This document shows positions 26,970-34,894 of a stretch of DNA of 64,000 bases, piece after piece. The notes beneath the pieces are model-generated. The model did not search any database, was not told the DNA's origin, and worked only from the letters and a program-made list of their open reading frames with translations. The stretch's first letter is position 1, and every line of letters begins with the position of its first letter. The position numbers and the translations under genes were made by a program. Origin of the DNA: a bacterium (GTDB lineage: Bacteria > Cyanobacteriota > Vampirovibrionia > Gastranaerophilales > JAILCC01); contig JAILCC010000013.1 in assembly GCA_024680555.1 (NCBI GenBank), forward strand, positions 1 through 64,000. The letters run 5' to 3'.

Positions 26970-26996
26970 TAAAGATTTTATTATATATGCCGATAT
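26970..26996 (+). promoter_or_regulatory. Sigma-28 (FliA) type promoter 3
   Basis: TAAAGATT (26970-26977), 11-nt spacer, GCCGATAT (26989-26996), 32 nt before the ATG at 27029. Geometry equals promoter 1. Confidence 0.72.
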
Positions 26997-27028
26997 AAGG
27001 GAATGTAAGTTTTCTATAGGAGTTCGGC

Positions 27029-27301
27029 ATGGCTGATAATGGAATGAATATTTTTCAAAATATCGGTTTTCGTGTAAATACGGGAAACGGTAATCAAGAA
27101 ATACAAGTTACGGGTAAAAATATTCAAAAAGCATTTGAAAATATTTTTGCAGCCCCTATTGCGGACTTTTTCACCAATTCTCAAGCAGAAGAAAAAGAAA
27201 TTGTTGATTATCCTGAAGCTATCGATGCTGCCATGCTTCAATATGCAAAAATGCAGAATATTCTTGGCGACGAAGAGCACAAGATAAACATCGTTTTCTA
27301 A
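27029..27301 (+). CDS. Small unknown protein under FliA-type promoter
   Basis: Soluble-looking 90-residue product with no recognised domain. It opens MADNGMNIFQNIGFRVNTGNGN, has a central segment KNIQKAFENIFAAPIADFFTN and an acidic C-terminal half (EEKEIVDYPEAIDAAMLQYAKMQNILGDEEH). No signal peptide or transmembrane segment. TAGGAG lies 6-7 nt before the ATG. It is a single-gene unit between two terminators, directly after the giant gene, and its promoter matches those of that gene and of the EF-hand protein, so the three may work together. Size and composition would also suit a chaperone, but nothing in the sequence proves that. Confidence 0.75.
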   Translation: MADNGMNIFQNIGFRVNTGNGNQEIQVTGKNIQKAFENIFAAPIADFFTNSQAEEKEIVDYPEAIDAAMLQYAKMQNILGDEEHKINIVF

Positions 27302-27330
27302 CACAAAGTTTATTTTCCTATTTATTCTTG

Positions 27331-27354
27331 CCCGACCTGACATCGGGTTTTTTT
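27331..27354 (+). terminator. Terminator after the 90-residue gene
   Basis: CCCGA-(7 nt)-TCGGG stem followed by seven T residues. Confidence 0.8.
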
Positions 27355-27356
27355 AT

Positions 27357-27497
27357 GCGAATTTTGCGTAGGCAGACCGAAGGGAATGCCGAAGAGGCGA
27401 TTGTGAAGTCTGCGACAAGCGCAGCGCAGCAGGCGCAACAATCGTGGAGCAAAATTAAAGAAGCGAATTTTGCGTAGGCAGACCGAAGGGAATGCCG
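27357..27497 (+). repeat. Structured intergenic element with 35-nt direct repeats
   Basis: An identical 35-nt sequence occurs at 27357-27391 and 27463-27497. Between and around them lies a nested fold: AATTTTGC (27360-27367) pairs with GCAAAATT (27449-27456); GGCA (27371-27374) pairs with TGCC (27387-27390); CGATTGT/ACAATCG (about 27398-27443) encloses CTGCG/CGCAG. The block is clearly GC-richer than its flanks. It has no convincing open frame. A shorter relative lies at 13415. The stretch 27498-27593 shows nothing else. Confidence 0.65.
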
Positions 27498-27593
27498 TCG
27501 CTGCAAATAGGTCTTTTGAATGCAGAGATATCGTCATATTTTTTATATTTCTTAACGTTTCTTAATATTTGAGGCATAAAAAAGCACTTTTTT

Positions 27594-27622
27594 TTGATAA
27601 TTTTACTTTAATAATGTACAAT
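27594..27622 (+). promoter_or_regulatory. Sigma-70 promoter for the 27648-rlmH operon
   Basis: TTGATA (27594-27599), 17-nt spacer, TACAAT (27617-27622), 25 nt before the ATG at 27648. Confidence 0.65.
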
Positions 27623-27647
27623 AGGGGATAATATAAAGGAATTTGTT

Positions 27648-28058
27648 ATGGAAAACTTTGATGTGGAAATTTTGGAACAGGTAAATTTGAAAGAAACTTT
27701 CAAAGAAATTTTGGATGATTATGTAATGTTTGATGAAACATTCAACACCAATCCTGTTATGTATGAATGCTTTGCAAATTATGCGTTTATTACAAAACCC
27801 GATTTGAAGGGTAAATATTTGGAAAGCTATTTGATTGACTTGAAACAAGATGTCGTTGAGTTTTTTGAAGAAAAAGCTGACAGAAGCTACAATTATCAGA
27901 CCTTGGAAAATCTTGCATTCTTCCGTTTGAATAAGATTTCTCAACAGTATGATTTGGCAAAGAATTATATTAAAGATGAAGAACAATTGAGTAAAATTTC
28001 AAATAAAGCTAAAGAATACAAAAAGGATTTGGATATAATTCAGGCATTGGATTATTAG
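27648..28058 (+). CDS. Unknown acidic helical protein upstream of rlmH
   Basis: A 136-residue product, not recognised. It is acidic and looks almost wholly alpha-helical (ILEQVNLKETFKEILDDYVMFDETF, LESYLIDLKQDVVEFFEEK, QYDLAKNYIKDEEQLSKISNKAKEYKKD-type segments), with no signal peptide or membrane span. AAAGGA lies upstream of the ATG and a good promoter at 27594. Only 2 nt separate it from rlmH, so the two are co-transcribed and probably translationally coupled; that hints at, but does not show, a role linked to the ribosome. Confidence 0.75.
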   Translation: MENFDVEILEQVNLKETFKEILDDYVMFDETFNTNPVMYECFANYAFITKPDLKGKYLESYLIDLKQDVVEFFEEKADRSYNYQTLENLAFFRLNKISQQYDLAKNYIKDEEQLSKISNKAKEYKKDLDIIQALDY

Positions 28059-28060
28059 TA

Positions 28061-28531
28061 ATGAAAGTATCCATTATCTGTGTCGGTAAAATTAGAGAAA
28101 AATTTATAAATGATGGCATAGAAGAATTTCGCAAAAGAATGACTCCGTATGTGTCATTAGAAATTCTGGAAGTACCGGCATATCAGATAAAGCAGCAGGC
28201 AGACGAACTCAAAGCTAGGCAAGTTGAGGCTGAAAAAATTCTCGGTTTAATTGGAAAAGATGATTATAGCATTGCTCTTGTTATAAAGGGCAATGCTATT
28301 TCTTCGGAAGGCTTAGCTCAAAAAATAGATGAGTTATCTAAAAGCGGAATAAACAAAATAAATTTTATTATTGGTGGTTCGACCGGTCTTGATGAAAGCG
28401 TAATAGAAAAAGCCGAGTATAAACTCAGCTTTTCTAAAATGACTTTTCCTCATCAGTTGATGCGGTTAATCCTTATGGAACAGTTATATCGTGCTTTTAA
28501 AATTATAAATCACGAACCGTATCACAAGTGA
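28061..28531 (+). CDS. rlmH: 23S rRNA (pseudouridine1915-N3)-methyltransferase RlmH
   Basis: SPOUT-class methyltransferase that modifies pseudouridine 1915 in helix 69 of 23S rRNA using S-adenosylmethionine. The 156-residue length is standard. Motifs: start MKVSIICVGKIREKF, IGKDDYSIALVIKGNAISSEGLA, the cofactor-binding knot FIIGGSTGLDESV (about residues 102-115), LSFSKMTFPHQLMRLILMEQLYRA and the diagnostic C-terminal NHEPYHK. No separate ribosome binding site is seen, so translation likely depends on the preceding gene. The minus-strand gene at 28532 converges directly on it. Confidence 0.95.
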   Translation: MKVSIICVGKIREKFINDGIEEFRKRMTPYVSLEILEVPAYQIKQQADELKARQVEAEKILGLIGKDDYSIALVIKGNAISSEGLAQKIDELSKSGINKINFIIGGSTGLDESVIEKAEYKLSFSKMTFPHQLMRLILMEQLYRAFKIINHEPYHK

Positions 28532-28960
28532 TTATAATTCTGTTTGAATTGTTTTTTGAACTCTTTTCTTTGCGCGTTCTAAAGATTTAATTCTTGAATT
28601 TGTTTGTCTTACGATTTTTCTTAAAGCGGCACGTTCTTGTTTGACTCTTTTGAATTCTTGGTCTGCAACATTAAAGTTGCTTTGTGCTGTTTCAAGCTTT
28701 GTGCGTAAGTCATTTTGTGCTGCTTCCAGACTTGTGATTGAGCTTTGTAAGCTTTGTGTCGTAAGAGTTTCTGTTTGATTCATTTGTTGTGTGCCTCGAA
28801 TTACAACAGGTTGGTCAACTTTTACTGTTGTGGTTAAATCCGTTGTTGCAGGTGCTTGTGTGTTTAAATCACCAAAAATGTTATCTTCACTCATTGCAGG
28901 GCTCATTAGTCCGACTGCTGCAATTGCAATAACTCCTGCTGTAAGTAAGTTCTTTTTCAT
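28532..28960 (-). CDS. Exported coiled-coil protein of unknown function
   Basis: A 142-residue product with a clear signal peptide (MKKNLLTAGVIAIAAVGLMSPAMS, cleavage expected near residue 24), a Thr/Gln-rich middle, and a C-terminal half (about 65-142) rich in Gln, Lys, Arg and Glu in heptad-like order, reading as a long coiled coil. ATG at 28960 is chosen because AAGGAGAG lies at good spacing; an upstream in-frame start at 28987 would bury the signal peptide. It probably acts in the periplasm or at the envelope. Its stop abuts the end of rlmH on the other strand. Confidence 0.75.
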   Translation of the reverse strand: MKKNLLTAGVIAIAAVGLMSPAMSEDNIFGDLNTQAPATTDLTTTVKVDQPVVIRGTQQMNQTETLTTQSLQSSITSLEAAQNDLRTKLETAQSNFNVADQEFKRVKQERAALRKIVRQTNSRIKSLERAKKRVQKTIQTEL

Positions 28961-29015
28961 ATTTGACTCTCCTTCCAAGTTTCCCATTTATAATGTGCTA
29001 TATGTGTATATATTA

Positions 29016-29975
29016 TCACTTTTTCAATATTGTATCAACTAAGTTAAAAACTTTTTCGGGTGAAATATCTTGCATGCATGGTGCATTGTCAATATCAGAG
29101 TTTATGTATTTGCATACTTTTTTGTCGCATGGTGTACAACTTAAATCGGAAGCTATGGCAAAATGCTTTTCGCCGTACGGCCCGCTTCTTGTAACAGGGC
29201 AAGAGCCGTATAAGCCTATGCAAGTTGTACCTGTGGCGGTAGCGATATGCAACGGGCCTGTGTCCCCTGAAATAACAATGTCTGCATTTGCTAATAATGC
29301 TGCTGTCTCCAAAATAGATGTTTCTCCTGCAAATATTTTAATTTGCGGAAATTTGTCTATAAGTTCTTGAGCGTTTTCTTTGTCTTCTTTATCTCCGACT
29401 ACAAAAATCTGTGCATCGTAGTTTTCTAAAATAAGTTTGGCAAGTTTTATCCAGTATTCCAAACACCATTTTCTGCCTTGTCTTGCTTTGCTTGCACCCA
29501 TATTAAAACAAATTTTGGTTTTGTTTGTTGAAAGTTGAGATTGCATTTTTTCTTTTAGGTTGTTTGGAATACACAAATGTATATTTTTGTCTAAAACAAG
29601 TTCAGGTACTGCACGTTTTCCTGTTTCAAAGAAGTTTTCAACGGCGTGGTATTTGTATGATTTTTTATAATTTACGATTTTTTTGCCGCCAGTCAGCATT
29701 GCCAAAATTCGCATTCTTATGGATGGCTGCAAATTTAGTATCAAATCATATTTTTCTTTGGATAGCATAAATGCTGTTTTTATTATAGTAGAGTAGTTTT
29801 TGCCCGACAAAATAAAAATTTTATTTATATCATCATCGTTTTGTAATAATTGAGCAGGGGTTTCTCCCGCCAGATAGTCAACAATCCAACCGGAATTTTT
29901 TAAAGCCCTGACAAGTCCTGTGGTTTCTACCACATCGCCAATTGCACCTGTTCTTATTACCAAAACTTTTTTCAT
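29016..29975 (-). CDS. Glycosyltransferase family 9 (heptosyltransferase-like)
   Basis: Cytoplasmic enzyme of the ADP-heptose:LPS heptosyltransferase family, adding sugars to lipopolysaccharide core or a similar glycan. The 319-residue protein begins MKKVLVIRTGAIGDVVETTGLVRALK, the usual GT9 start with RxGAxGDV. It has ICFNMGASKARQGRKW mid-protein and the donor-binding ISGDTGPLHIATATGTTCIGLYGSCPVTRSGPYG near 235-270. A Cys-rich tail (LSCTPCDKKVCKY) is typical of many family members. Acceptor and exact sugar cannot be told. It follows a membrane protein gene by 1 nt. Presence of such an enzyme supports a diderm envelope. Confidence 0.9.
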   Translation of the reverse strand: MKKVLVIRTGAIGDVVETTGLVRALKNSGWIVDYLAGETPAQLLQNDDDINKIFILSGKNYSTIIKTAFMLSKEKYDLILNLQPSIRMRILAMLTGGKKIVNYKKSYKYHAVENFFETGKRAVPELVLDKNIHLCIPNNLKEKMQSQLSTNKTKICFNMGASKARQGRKWCLEYWIKLAKLILENYDAQIFVVGDKEDKENAQELIDKFPQIKIFAGETSILETAALLANADIVISGDTGPLHIATATGTTCIGLYGSCPVTRSGPYGEKHFAIASDLSCTPCDKKVCKYINSDIDNAPCMQDISPEKVFNLVDTILKK

Positions 29976-29976
29976 T

Positions 29977-30441
29977 TTATACCTTAAATTGAGGCTTATC
30001 CTCTTTTTTCTCTACATTCCCATATAATGATACCACAAGAAGTGCGGAACCCATATTAAAAATCATATTCATAAATGCAACGCAAAAAATTAAAATACAT
30101 AATACAACAAATGCCGAAAATGAGCCGAAAAATGCCATAATCATATCATAAGTACCTGCAAAAATGCTTCCTAATAGAAGCGCCAATACCAAAAAACTTA
30201 CGGTAGCGGTAATGATTGAAACGAAGCCTGATACGCCGCCTATTATTATTCCGTCTTTTTGCTCAAAACTATCCATAAAATGGTTTTGCTTTAGCATAAA
30301 CACAGTAATGGCACCGATACCAAAAAACACAAATACAACGAAAAGTTGTATGATGGGGATGGCAAGCAAAAATCCCAAGACAAGTCCTATAACACCTCCT
30401 AAAAATGCGGATGGTCTGAGATATGCAGGTAAATTTTGCAT
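29977..30441 (-). CDS. Four-helix membrane protein of unknown function
   Basis: A 154-residue, very hydrophobic product not matched to a known family. Segments likely to span the membrane: about 12-33 (FLGGVIGLVLGFLLAIPIIQ), 33-50, 65-97 and 105-142. The last charged residues (EKKEDKPQFKV) form a short cytosolic tail. A strong AGGAGG site precedes the ATG. The gap to the GT9 gene is 1 nt, so they form an operon and may act together in envelope glycan synthesis, which is inference only. Confidence 0.75.
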   Translation of the reverse strand: MQNLPAYLRPSAFLGGVIGLVLGFLLAIPIIQLFVVFVFFGIGAITVFMLKQNHFMDSFEQKDGIIIGGVSGFVSIITATVSFLVLALLLGSIFAGTYDMIMAFFGSFSAFVVLCILIFCVAFMNMIFNMGSALLVVSLYGNVEKKEDKPQFKV

Positions 30442-30498
30442 TTATTTCCTCCTAACAACAAATATTATAATGTATTTTTAAAAGATTTCAAAATAAAA

Positions 30499-30630
30499 GC
30501 GACCCTAAGGTCGCATCAGTCAAGAAAGGAATGGTTAGACTATTAACATTCTTATTTAACCATTACTGCCTTTCTTTGTGCAAATATGTAAATTTTATGA
30601 AACAAAAAGAAAAGAGGCTTTGTGCCTCTT
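30499..30630 (-). ncRNA. Candidate minus-strand small RNA with two terminator-like hairpins
   Basis: Read on the minus strand: a hairpin AAGAGGC/GCCTCTT (30630-30612) followed by a T-rich tract. Then comes a long imperfect stem in which AAGAAAGG and AATGGTTA (plus-strand positions 30522-30537) pair with TAACCATT and CCTTTCTT (30557-30576). Last is a perfect GCGACC/GGTCGC hairpin (30514-30499) followed by TTTTATTTT. No open frame is present. The two ends look like minus-strand terminators although no minus-strand gene lies upstream, so a small RNA is plausible. Its promoter was not identified. The rest of the 451-nt gap is AT-rich. Confidence 0.35.
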
Positions 30631-30877
30631 AATACAACTTCCTTTAAAATCTTCCCAATTTTGAGTCTTATGAAACTTTTGAATTATTCATTTCTTACAC
30701 TTACATAAAAAATTTTTTTAAAAGTGAATTGCGTTATAAAAATGGCTGAAAATTATTGAAAACATTGAAATATAGCTCAATGATATAATCAGTATATATA
30801 TAATATTTTTTTAGTATTTCAGTAGAATATAAAAACAAATTGTAACAATTTTGTAATAATTTTTGGAGTTTAGGACG

Positions 30878-30886
30878 TGATATAAT
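30878..30886 (+). promoter_or_regulatory. Extended -10 promoter placed for a leaderless message
   Basis: TGA-TATAAT (TATAAT 30881-30886) with the TG of an extended -10 and no clear -35. The ATG at 30893 starts 6 nt after the hexamer, where transcription would begin. No Shine-Dalgarno site is at usable distance. Confidence 0.5.
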
Positions 30887-30892
30887 CTAAGC

Positions 30893-33800
30893 ATGATTAT
30901 CAATGCAATCAGTGATAAATACAGGGAAGAGCTGCTGTCCGAGCGAGTAGCAGAATTGATTTTGTCCGGAGTAAAAACGGATGAAATTTTGGTATTGACT
31001 CTTAACAGTTTTAAAAAAGAGCAGATATCCGCTCTTATATATGACCGTATTTTTTCCAATGATAAGAAAGGGTTTGCCTCTCTTAATATTTCCACTTTTG
31101 CAGGCATTGTATATAATTCGATTTTAAAAAACTGGGCTGATATTGAAAACCTGCTTGTGCGTGGTGATGGTGAAAGCGAAGTGTATCCGACTCTTTGCGG
31201 GTTAGATGCAGCGCAGTACTTCTTGCAAAAAATTATTCAAGAAGAAGATTTTGAAGATTATTTTTCTAAAAAAAATCTGATGCACCAGCTTCTCAGGCGG
31301 TATAAACTTATTGTTGAAAATGTATTATCCGACAGTGAAGTGGTTCAAAAATCAAATATATTAAATGAAACATTTGCTGCAAGTGCTCTGAAAGCAATAA
31401 AGAGCTACAAGCTTGTTTCTTCAAAGAACAGATTTTTTGATAATTTGAAGCAAACTGCATCTTTTTTATATTTTTTAAAGCAGGGTAAAATCAAAGATTT
31501 TGATAAAATTAAGTATTTTATTGCTGATGATGCTGATGAATACAGTTTTGCTGCGTTTGAATTTTGTAAGTACATGACAAAAACGGCTAAGGAAAGTTAC
31601 TTCTATCTTGACAGGGATGGCTGCACAAGAGAGGGATATTTGTGCGGATATACCGGAGTGTATGATGATTTGATAAAGCTCGGACAAAAGGAAATAAATA
31701 TAAATTCAAACCATAATATGCTGAAGGATGCTCAAGTTTTACAAAGAAATATGGTTAATCAAGAGCATAACGAGCTTGTTAATTTTGAGGCGGCTTCGTA
31801 TTCAAAAAGGCTTGAAATGATTGAGGCAGCGACGGTTAGGATAGAAAAACTTCTCTCTGATGGGATTCCTATTTATAAAATTCATATAGTTACGCCGCTT
31901 GCGGATGAGAATTTGATTTATTCATTAAAAGAGTTTTTTAACCAAAGAAAAATAAAAGTCCAACTGTTAACAGGAAATAAAAAAATAGTTGATGATATAT
32001 ATGTATATGCGATTATAACAATTTTTGAGTTGTTAAATCCCCATTGGGGACTGAAACCAAACGGTTTTGACATTCGTATTTTGTTGAATGAAATATTGAA
32101 AATACCTGTTTATGAGTTACAGGATTGGATTTCATATTATGAGAAAAAAGGGGAACTTTCTTCGGAAAAATCCGAAAAGTACGAAAATTACAATTCTTTA
32201 ATCGATTTGTTGAATGATGAAGAATTAAAAAATGCTTCATTGATTGAACAGTATGAAAGAATTTTTGCCGAAATTATTGCTCCCAATATGCACGAAAATT
32301 CTGACTTTAATCCGATAAATTTATTTATGAAATCATTAAATGAGTTTGAAAAAATAAGAGCCAATTATCAGAAATATGACGGCATAGAGCTGACTCCCGT
32401 TGATTGGTTATTGCATATTAAAAATTCAATCGTATCTCAAAATCCTTCTAAGCCTGCGCATATTGATAAAAATGCACTTGTGGTTTCAACTGCGCAAAAA
32501 ATAGTGGATTTTTCTCTAAACAGCGATTATCAGATATGGCTTGATACATCTTCTTCCGAATGGATAAAAGAGGATACGGGAACGATTTATAATTCGTGGG
32601 TTTTCCAAAAAAATTATAAAGAGTTGGACTTTTCTCAGGAAATGAACAAAAAACGAACGGTCGAAAAAACCGCAAAATTATTGAGAAAGCTGATAATGTG
32701 TACTAATAAAAAAGTTATAGCGCTCTCAAGTGTTTTTGATGCATCGGGCAGAGAAAACTTTGGTGAATTGGCAAACTATATTGAAATCGCAGAAGAAAAC
32801 AAGAAAGAATTTGATTTTACTCCGAGAGATGACCAAAAAGAAATATTAGATTATTCGGGCGGCAAGATGGCTGTTCCTGCCGTGCCGGGAGCGGGTAAAA
32901 CGACGGTTATGCTTGCGTTGTTGGCGGCTCTTGTTGATAGATGTGTTTCTCCGAATAATATACTTGTTCTGACCTATATGGAATCTGCTGCGAGAAACTT
33001 TTTAAATCGATACAAAAAAATATCAAAAAATAAAAACTCTCTGCCTCAAATCAGTACCATCCACGCATTTGCTTTCAAAATATTGATGGAAAATAACAAT
33101 TATGCAAAAGTTAATCTATCCGAAGACTTTTCAATTTGTGATGATGGTATAAAAACATCAATAGTAAAAGATATTTGCGCAAGAAATCTTCCTGTAGGGG
33201 AAGACCTTGATGATTATTCGGCATTGATGCTCTCTGCAATTTCAAAAACAAAGATTAACAGGGTTAATAATAAGGCAATAAAAGATTTTGCCAATTCGGA
33301 CTTGCAAATAAAAGAATTTTCTCAAATTTATTATGCATATAAAAACAGACTAAAGGAACTCGCCCTGTTAGATTATGATGATTTATTGGTTTATGCCGTG
33401 GAGCTTTTGCATGATAATTCTGATATTGCGGAGTATTACAGAAAACAGTTTAAATACATTATTGAAGATGAGGCGCAGGATTCTTCTTCTATTCAGCAGG
33501 AGTTAATCGGAATTTTGGCTTCTGAAAAATCAAACTTAATTCGCTGTGGGGATGTTAATCAGGCAATACTCGGAACTTTTAGCAATTCTGATGTAAAAGG
33601 TTTCAAAAAATTTATTTCCGAAAATCGAAAAGTCGAAATGTTCCGTTCCCAAAGATGTTCAAAAAACATATATACTCTGGCAAATGAGCTTGTAGATAAA
33701 GCGTTGCACTCTTCGGTTACGAAAGATGCTTTTTATGATTTAAAGATGGAAGAAGTCGAAGGCAAAAACCCAAAAAGCACGCAGCCAGTTGAATATAAAA

Positions 33801-34840
33801 TTCTTGATAAGCCGATTGATGAAAAAGAGTTTGTTATCAATGATATTAAGTCCAAATTAACGGACAGAGACAATTTGCCTACCATTGCAATACTGCTGCG
33901 TAAAAATCGTCAAGTTGCTTCTTGGGCTGCTTTTATTGAAAAACAAGGTTTAAAAGTTATGTGCAGGGGTGATAGTTATAAGCAAAAAAAGGTTTTTACC
34001 TTCATTCTGTCCGCTATGGAACTTTTTATACAGCCTTGGAATAACAAAATTGCCGCAAAATTTTATAAAGAAATTTGCGATATCGGAAAATTCAAATATG
34101 ATGAGGAATTATATAATTTCATAGAAAAAAATCCCAACAAATTTTTGCAGCCGGATTTTTTGAAAAATACTCATTTCCCTAATAAAGATTTGGAGAATTT
34201 TTGGTGGGAAGCATTTTTTGTTACGGAAAGTCAAACTCTTGATATCCAGAAAATTATTACATTTTGTGCCAACAGATATTTTGATGACGTAATTGACAAG
34301 TCGAATGCGTATTTGTTTGCAATACTGGTAAAACGTTATACAAACACGCTTATTGCAGACGAGAAATTCCAATTAAACTATATCCCCGAAGTGCTGAAAT
34401 ATTTTAAAAATCTTCTCTCCCAAAGAACATTGAAGGGGATAAATTTCTTTGCTAAAGAAGATGAAGATGAAGAATTAAACGGTTTTGTACAGATTATGAC
34501 CGTTCATAAAGCAAAAGGGGCTGAGTTCGATTATGTTTATATGCCCGAGTTTACCGATTATAATTATGCTTTGGGCTTTTCCGATATATGTACGAAAATA
34601 CAAAATCGTAAGAAGCCTCTGCTTTCAAAATTAGATAAACTCATTGAGGGAAAAGAAAAAATTGTATCTGAAGCCGCAAAAGAAGAATTGCACGAAACCT
34701 TGCGTCTTATATATGTTGCAATAACGAGGGCAAAATTAGGCTTAACTTTTTCGTATAGTTCAAAAAATGATTTTAAAAAAGATAATGAGCCGGTTCAATT
34801 TTTGGAGGAATTATTGGCAAGCAGATTAACGGCAAAGTAA
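30893..34840 (+). CDS. UvrD/Rep-family helicase with a second, degenerate helicase half
   Basis: A 1,315-residue superfamily 1 DNA helicase. The C-terminal half (about 640-1315) is complete: Q-motif FTPRDDQKEIL, Walker A PAVPGAGKTT (about 662-671), ISTIHAFAFKIL, LDYDDLLVYA, motif II IIEDEAQD (about 856-863), GDVNQAIL, FRSQRCSKNI, VQIMTVHKAKGAEFDYVYMPE and YVAITRAK (about 1270). The N-terminal half has traces of the same order, VLTLNSFKKEQISALI (motif Ia), LNISTFAGIVYNSIL (Ib) and FIADDADEYSFAA (II-like, about 210), but no Walker A. It therefore looks like an inactive helicase fused to an active one, as in AddAB/RecBCD-like partner arrangements. No nuclease motif was recognised. Likely DNA repair. 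Confidence 0.85.
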   Translation: MIINAISDKYREELLSERVAELILSGVKTDEILVLTLNSFKKEQISALIYDRIFSNDKKGFASLNISTFAGIVYNSILKNWADIENLLVRGDGESEVYPTLCGLDAAQYFLQKIIQEEDFEDYFSKKNLMHQLLRRYKLIVENVLSDSEVVQKSNILNETFAASALKAIKSYKLVSSKNRFFDNLKQTASFLYFLKQGKIKDFDKIKYFIADDADEYSFAAFEFCKYMTKTAKESYFYLDRDGCTREGYLCGYTGVYDDLIKLGQKEININSNHNMLKDAQVLQRNMVNQEHNELVNFEAASYSKRLEMIEAATVRIEKLLSDGIPIYKIHIVTPLADENLIYSLKEFFNQRKIKVQLLTGNKKIVDDIYVYAIITIFELLNPHWGLKPNGFDIRILLNEILKIPVYELQDWISYYEKKGELSSEKSEKYENYNSLIDLLNDEELKNASLIEQYERIFAEIIAPNMHENSDFNPINLFMKSLNEFEKIRANYQKYDGIELTPVDWLLHIKNSIVSQNPSKPAHIDKNALVVSTAQKIVDFSLNSDYQIWLDTSSSEWIKEDTGTIYNSWVFQKNYKELDFSQEMNKKRTVEKTAKLLRKLIMCTNKKVIALSSVFDASGRENFGELANYIEIAEENKKEFDFTPRDDQKEILDYSGGKMAVPAVPGAGKTTVMLALLAALVDRCVSPNNILVLTYMESAARNFLNRYKKISKNKNSLPQISTIHAFAFKILMENNNYAKVNLSEDFSICDDGIKTSIVKDICARNLPVGEDLDDYSALMLSAISKTKINRVNNKAIKDFANSDLQIKEFSQIYYAYKNRLKELALLDYDDLLVYAVELLHDNSDIAEYYRKQFKYIIEDEAQDSSSIQQELIGILASEKSNLIRCGDVNQAILGTFSNSDVKGFKKFISENRKVEMFRSQRCSKNIYTLANELVDKALHSSVTKDAFYDLKMEEVEGKNPKSTQPVEYKILDKPIDEKEFVINDIKSKLTDRDNLPTIAILLRKNRQVASWAAFIEKQGLKVMCRGDSYKQKKVFTFILSAMELFIQPWNNKIAAKFYKEICDIGKFKYDEELYNFIEKNPNKFLQPDFLKNTHFPNKDLENFWWEAFFVTESQTLDIQKIITFCANRYFDDVIDKSNAYLFAILVKRYTNTLIADEKFQLNYIPEVLKYFKNLLSQRTLKGINFFAKEDEDEELNGFVQIMTVHKAKGAEFDYVYMPEFTDYNYALGFSDICTKIQNRKKPLLSKLDKLIEGKEKIVSEAAKEELHETLRLIYVAITRAKLGLTFSYSSKNDFKKDNEPVQFLEELLASRLTAK

Positions 34841-34894
34841 ATGGCAAATTTTTTTATTTACGTACATTAAAGCATGTGAAAGGTGTTAGGTTTT

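Noticed and set aside
27331-27540. Short minus-strand frames 27318-27537 as genes
   Set aside because: They only translate the terminator and the structured repeat, have no start signals and show repeated text caused by the direct repeats.
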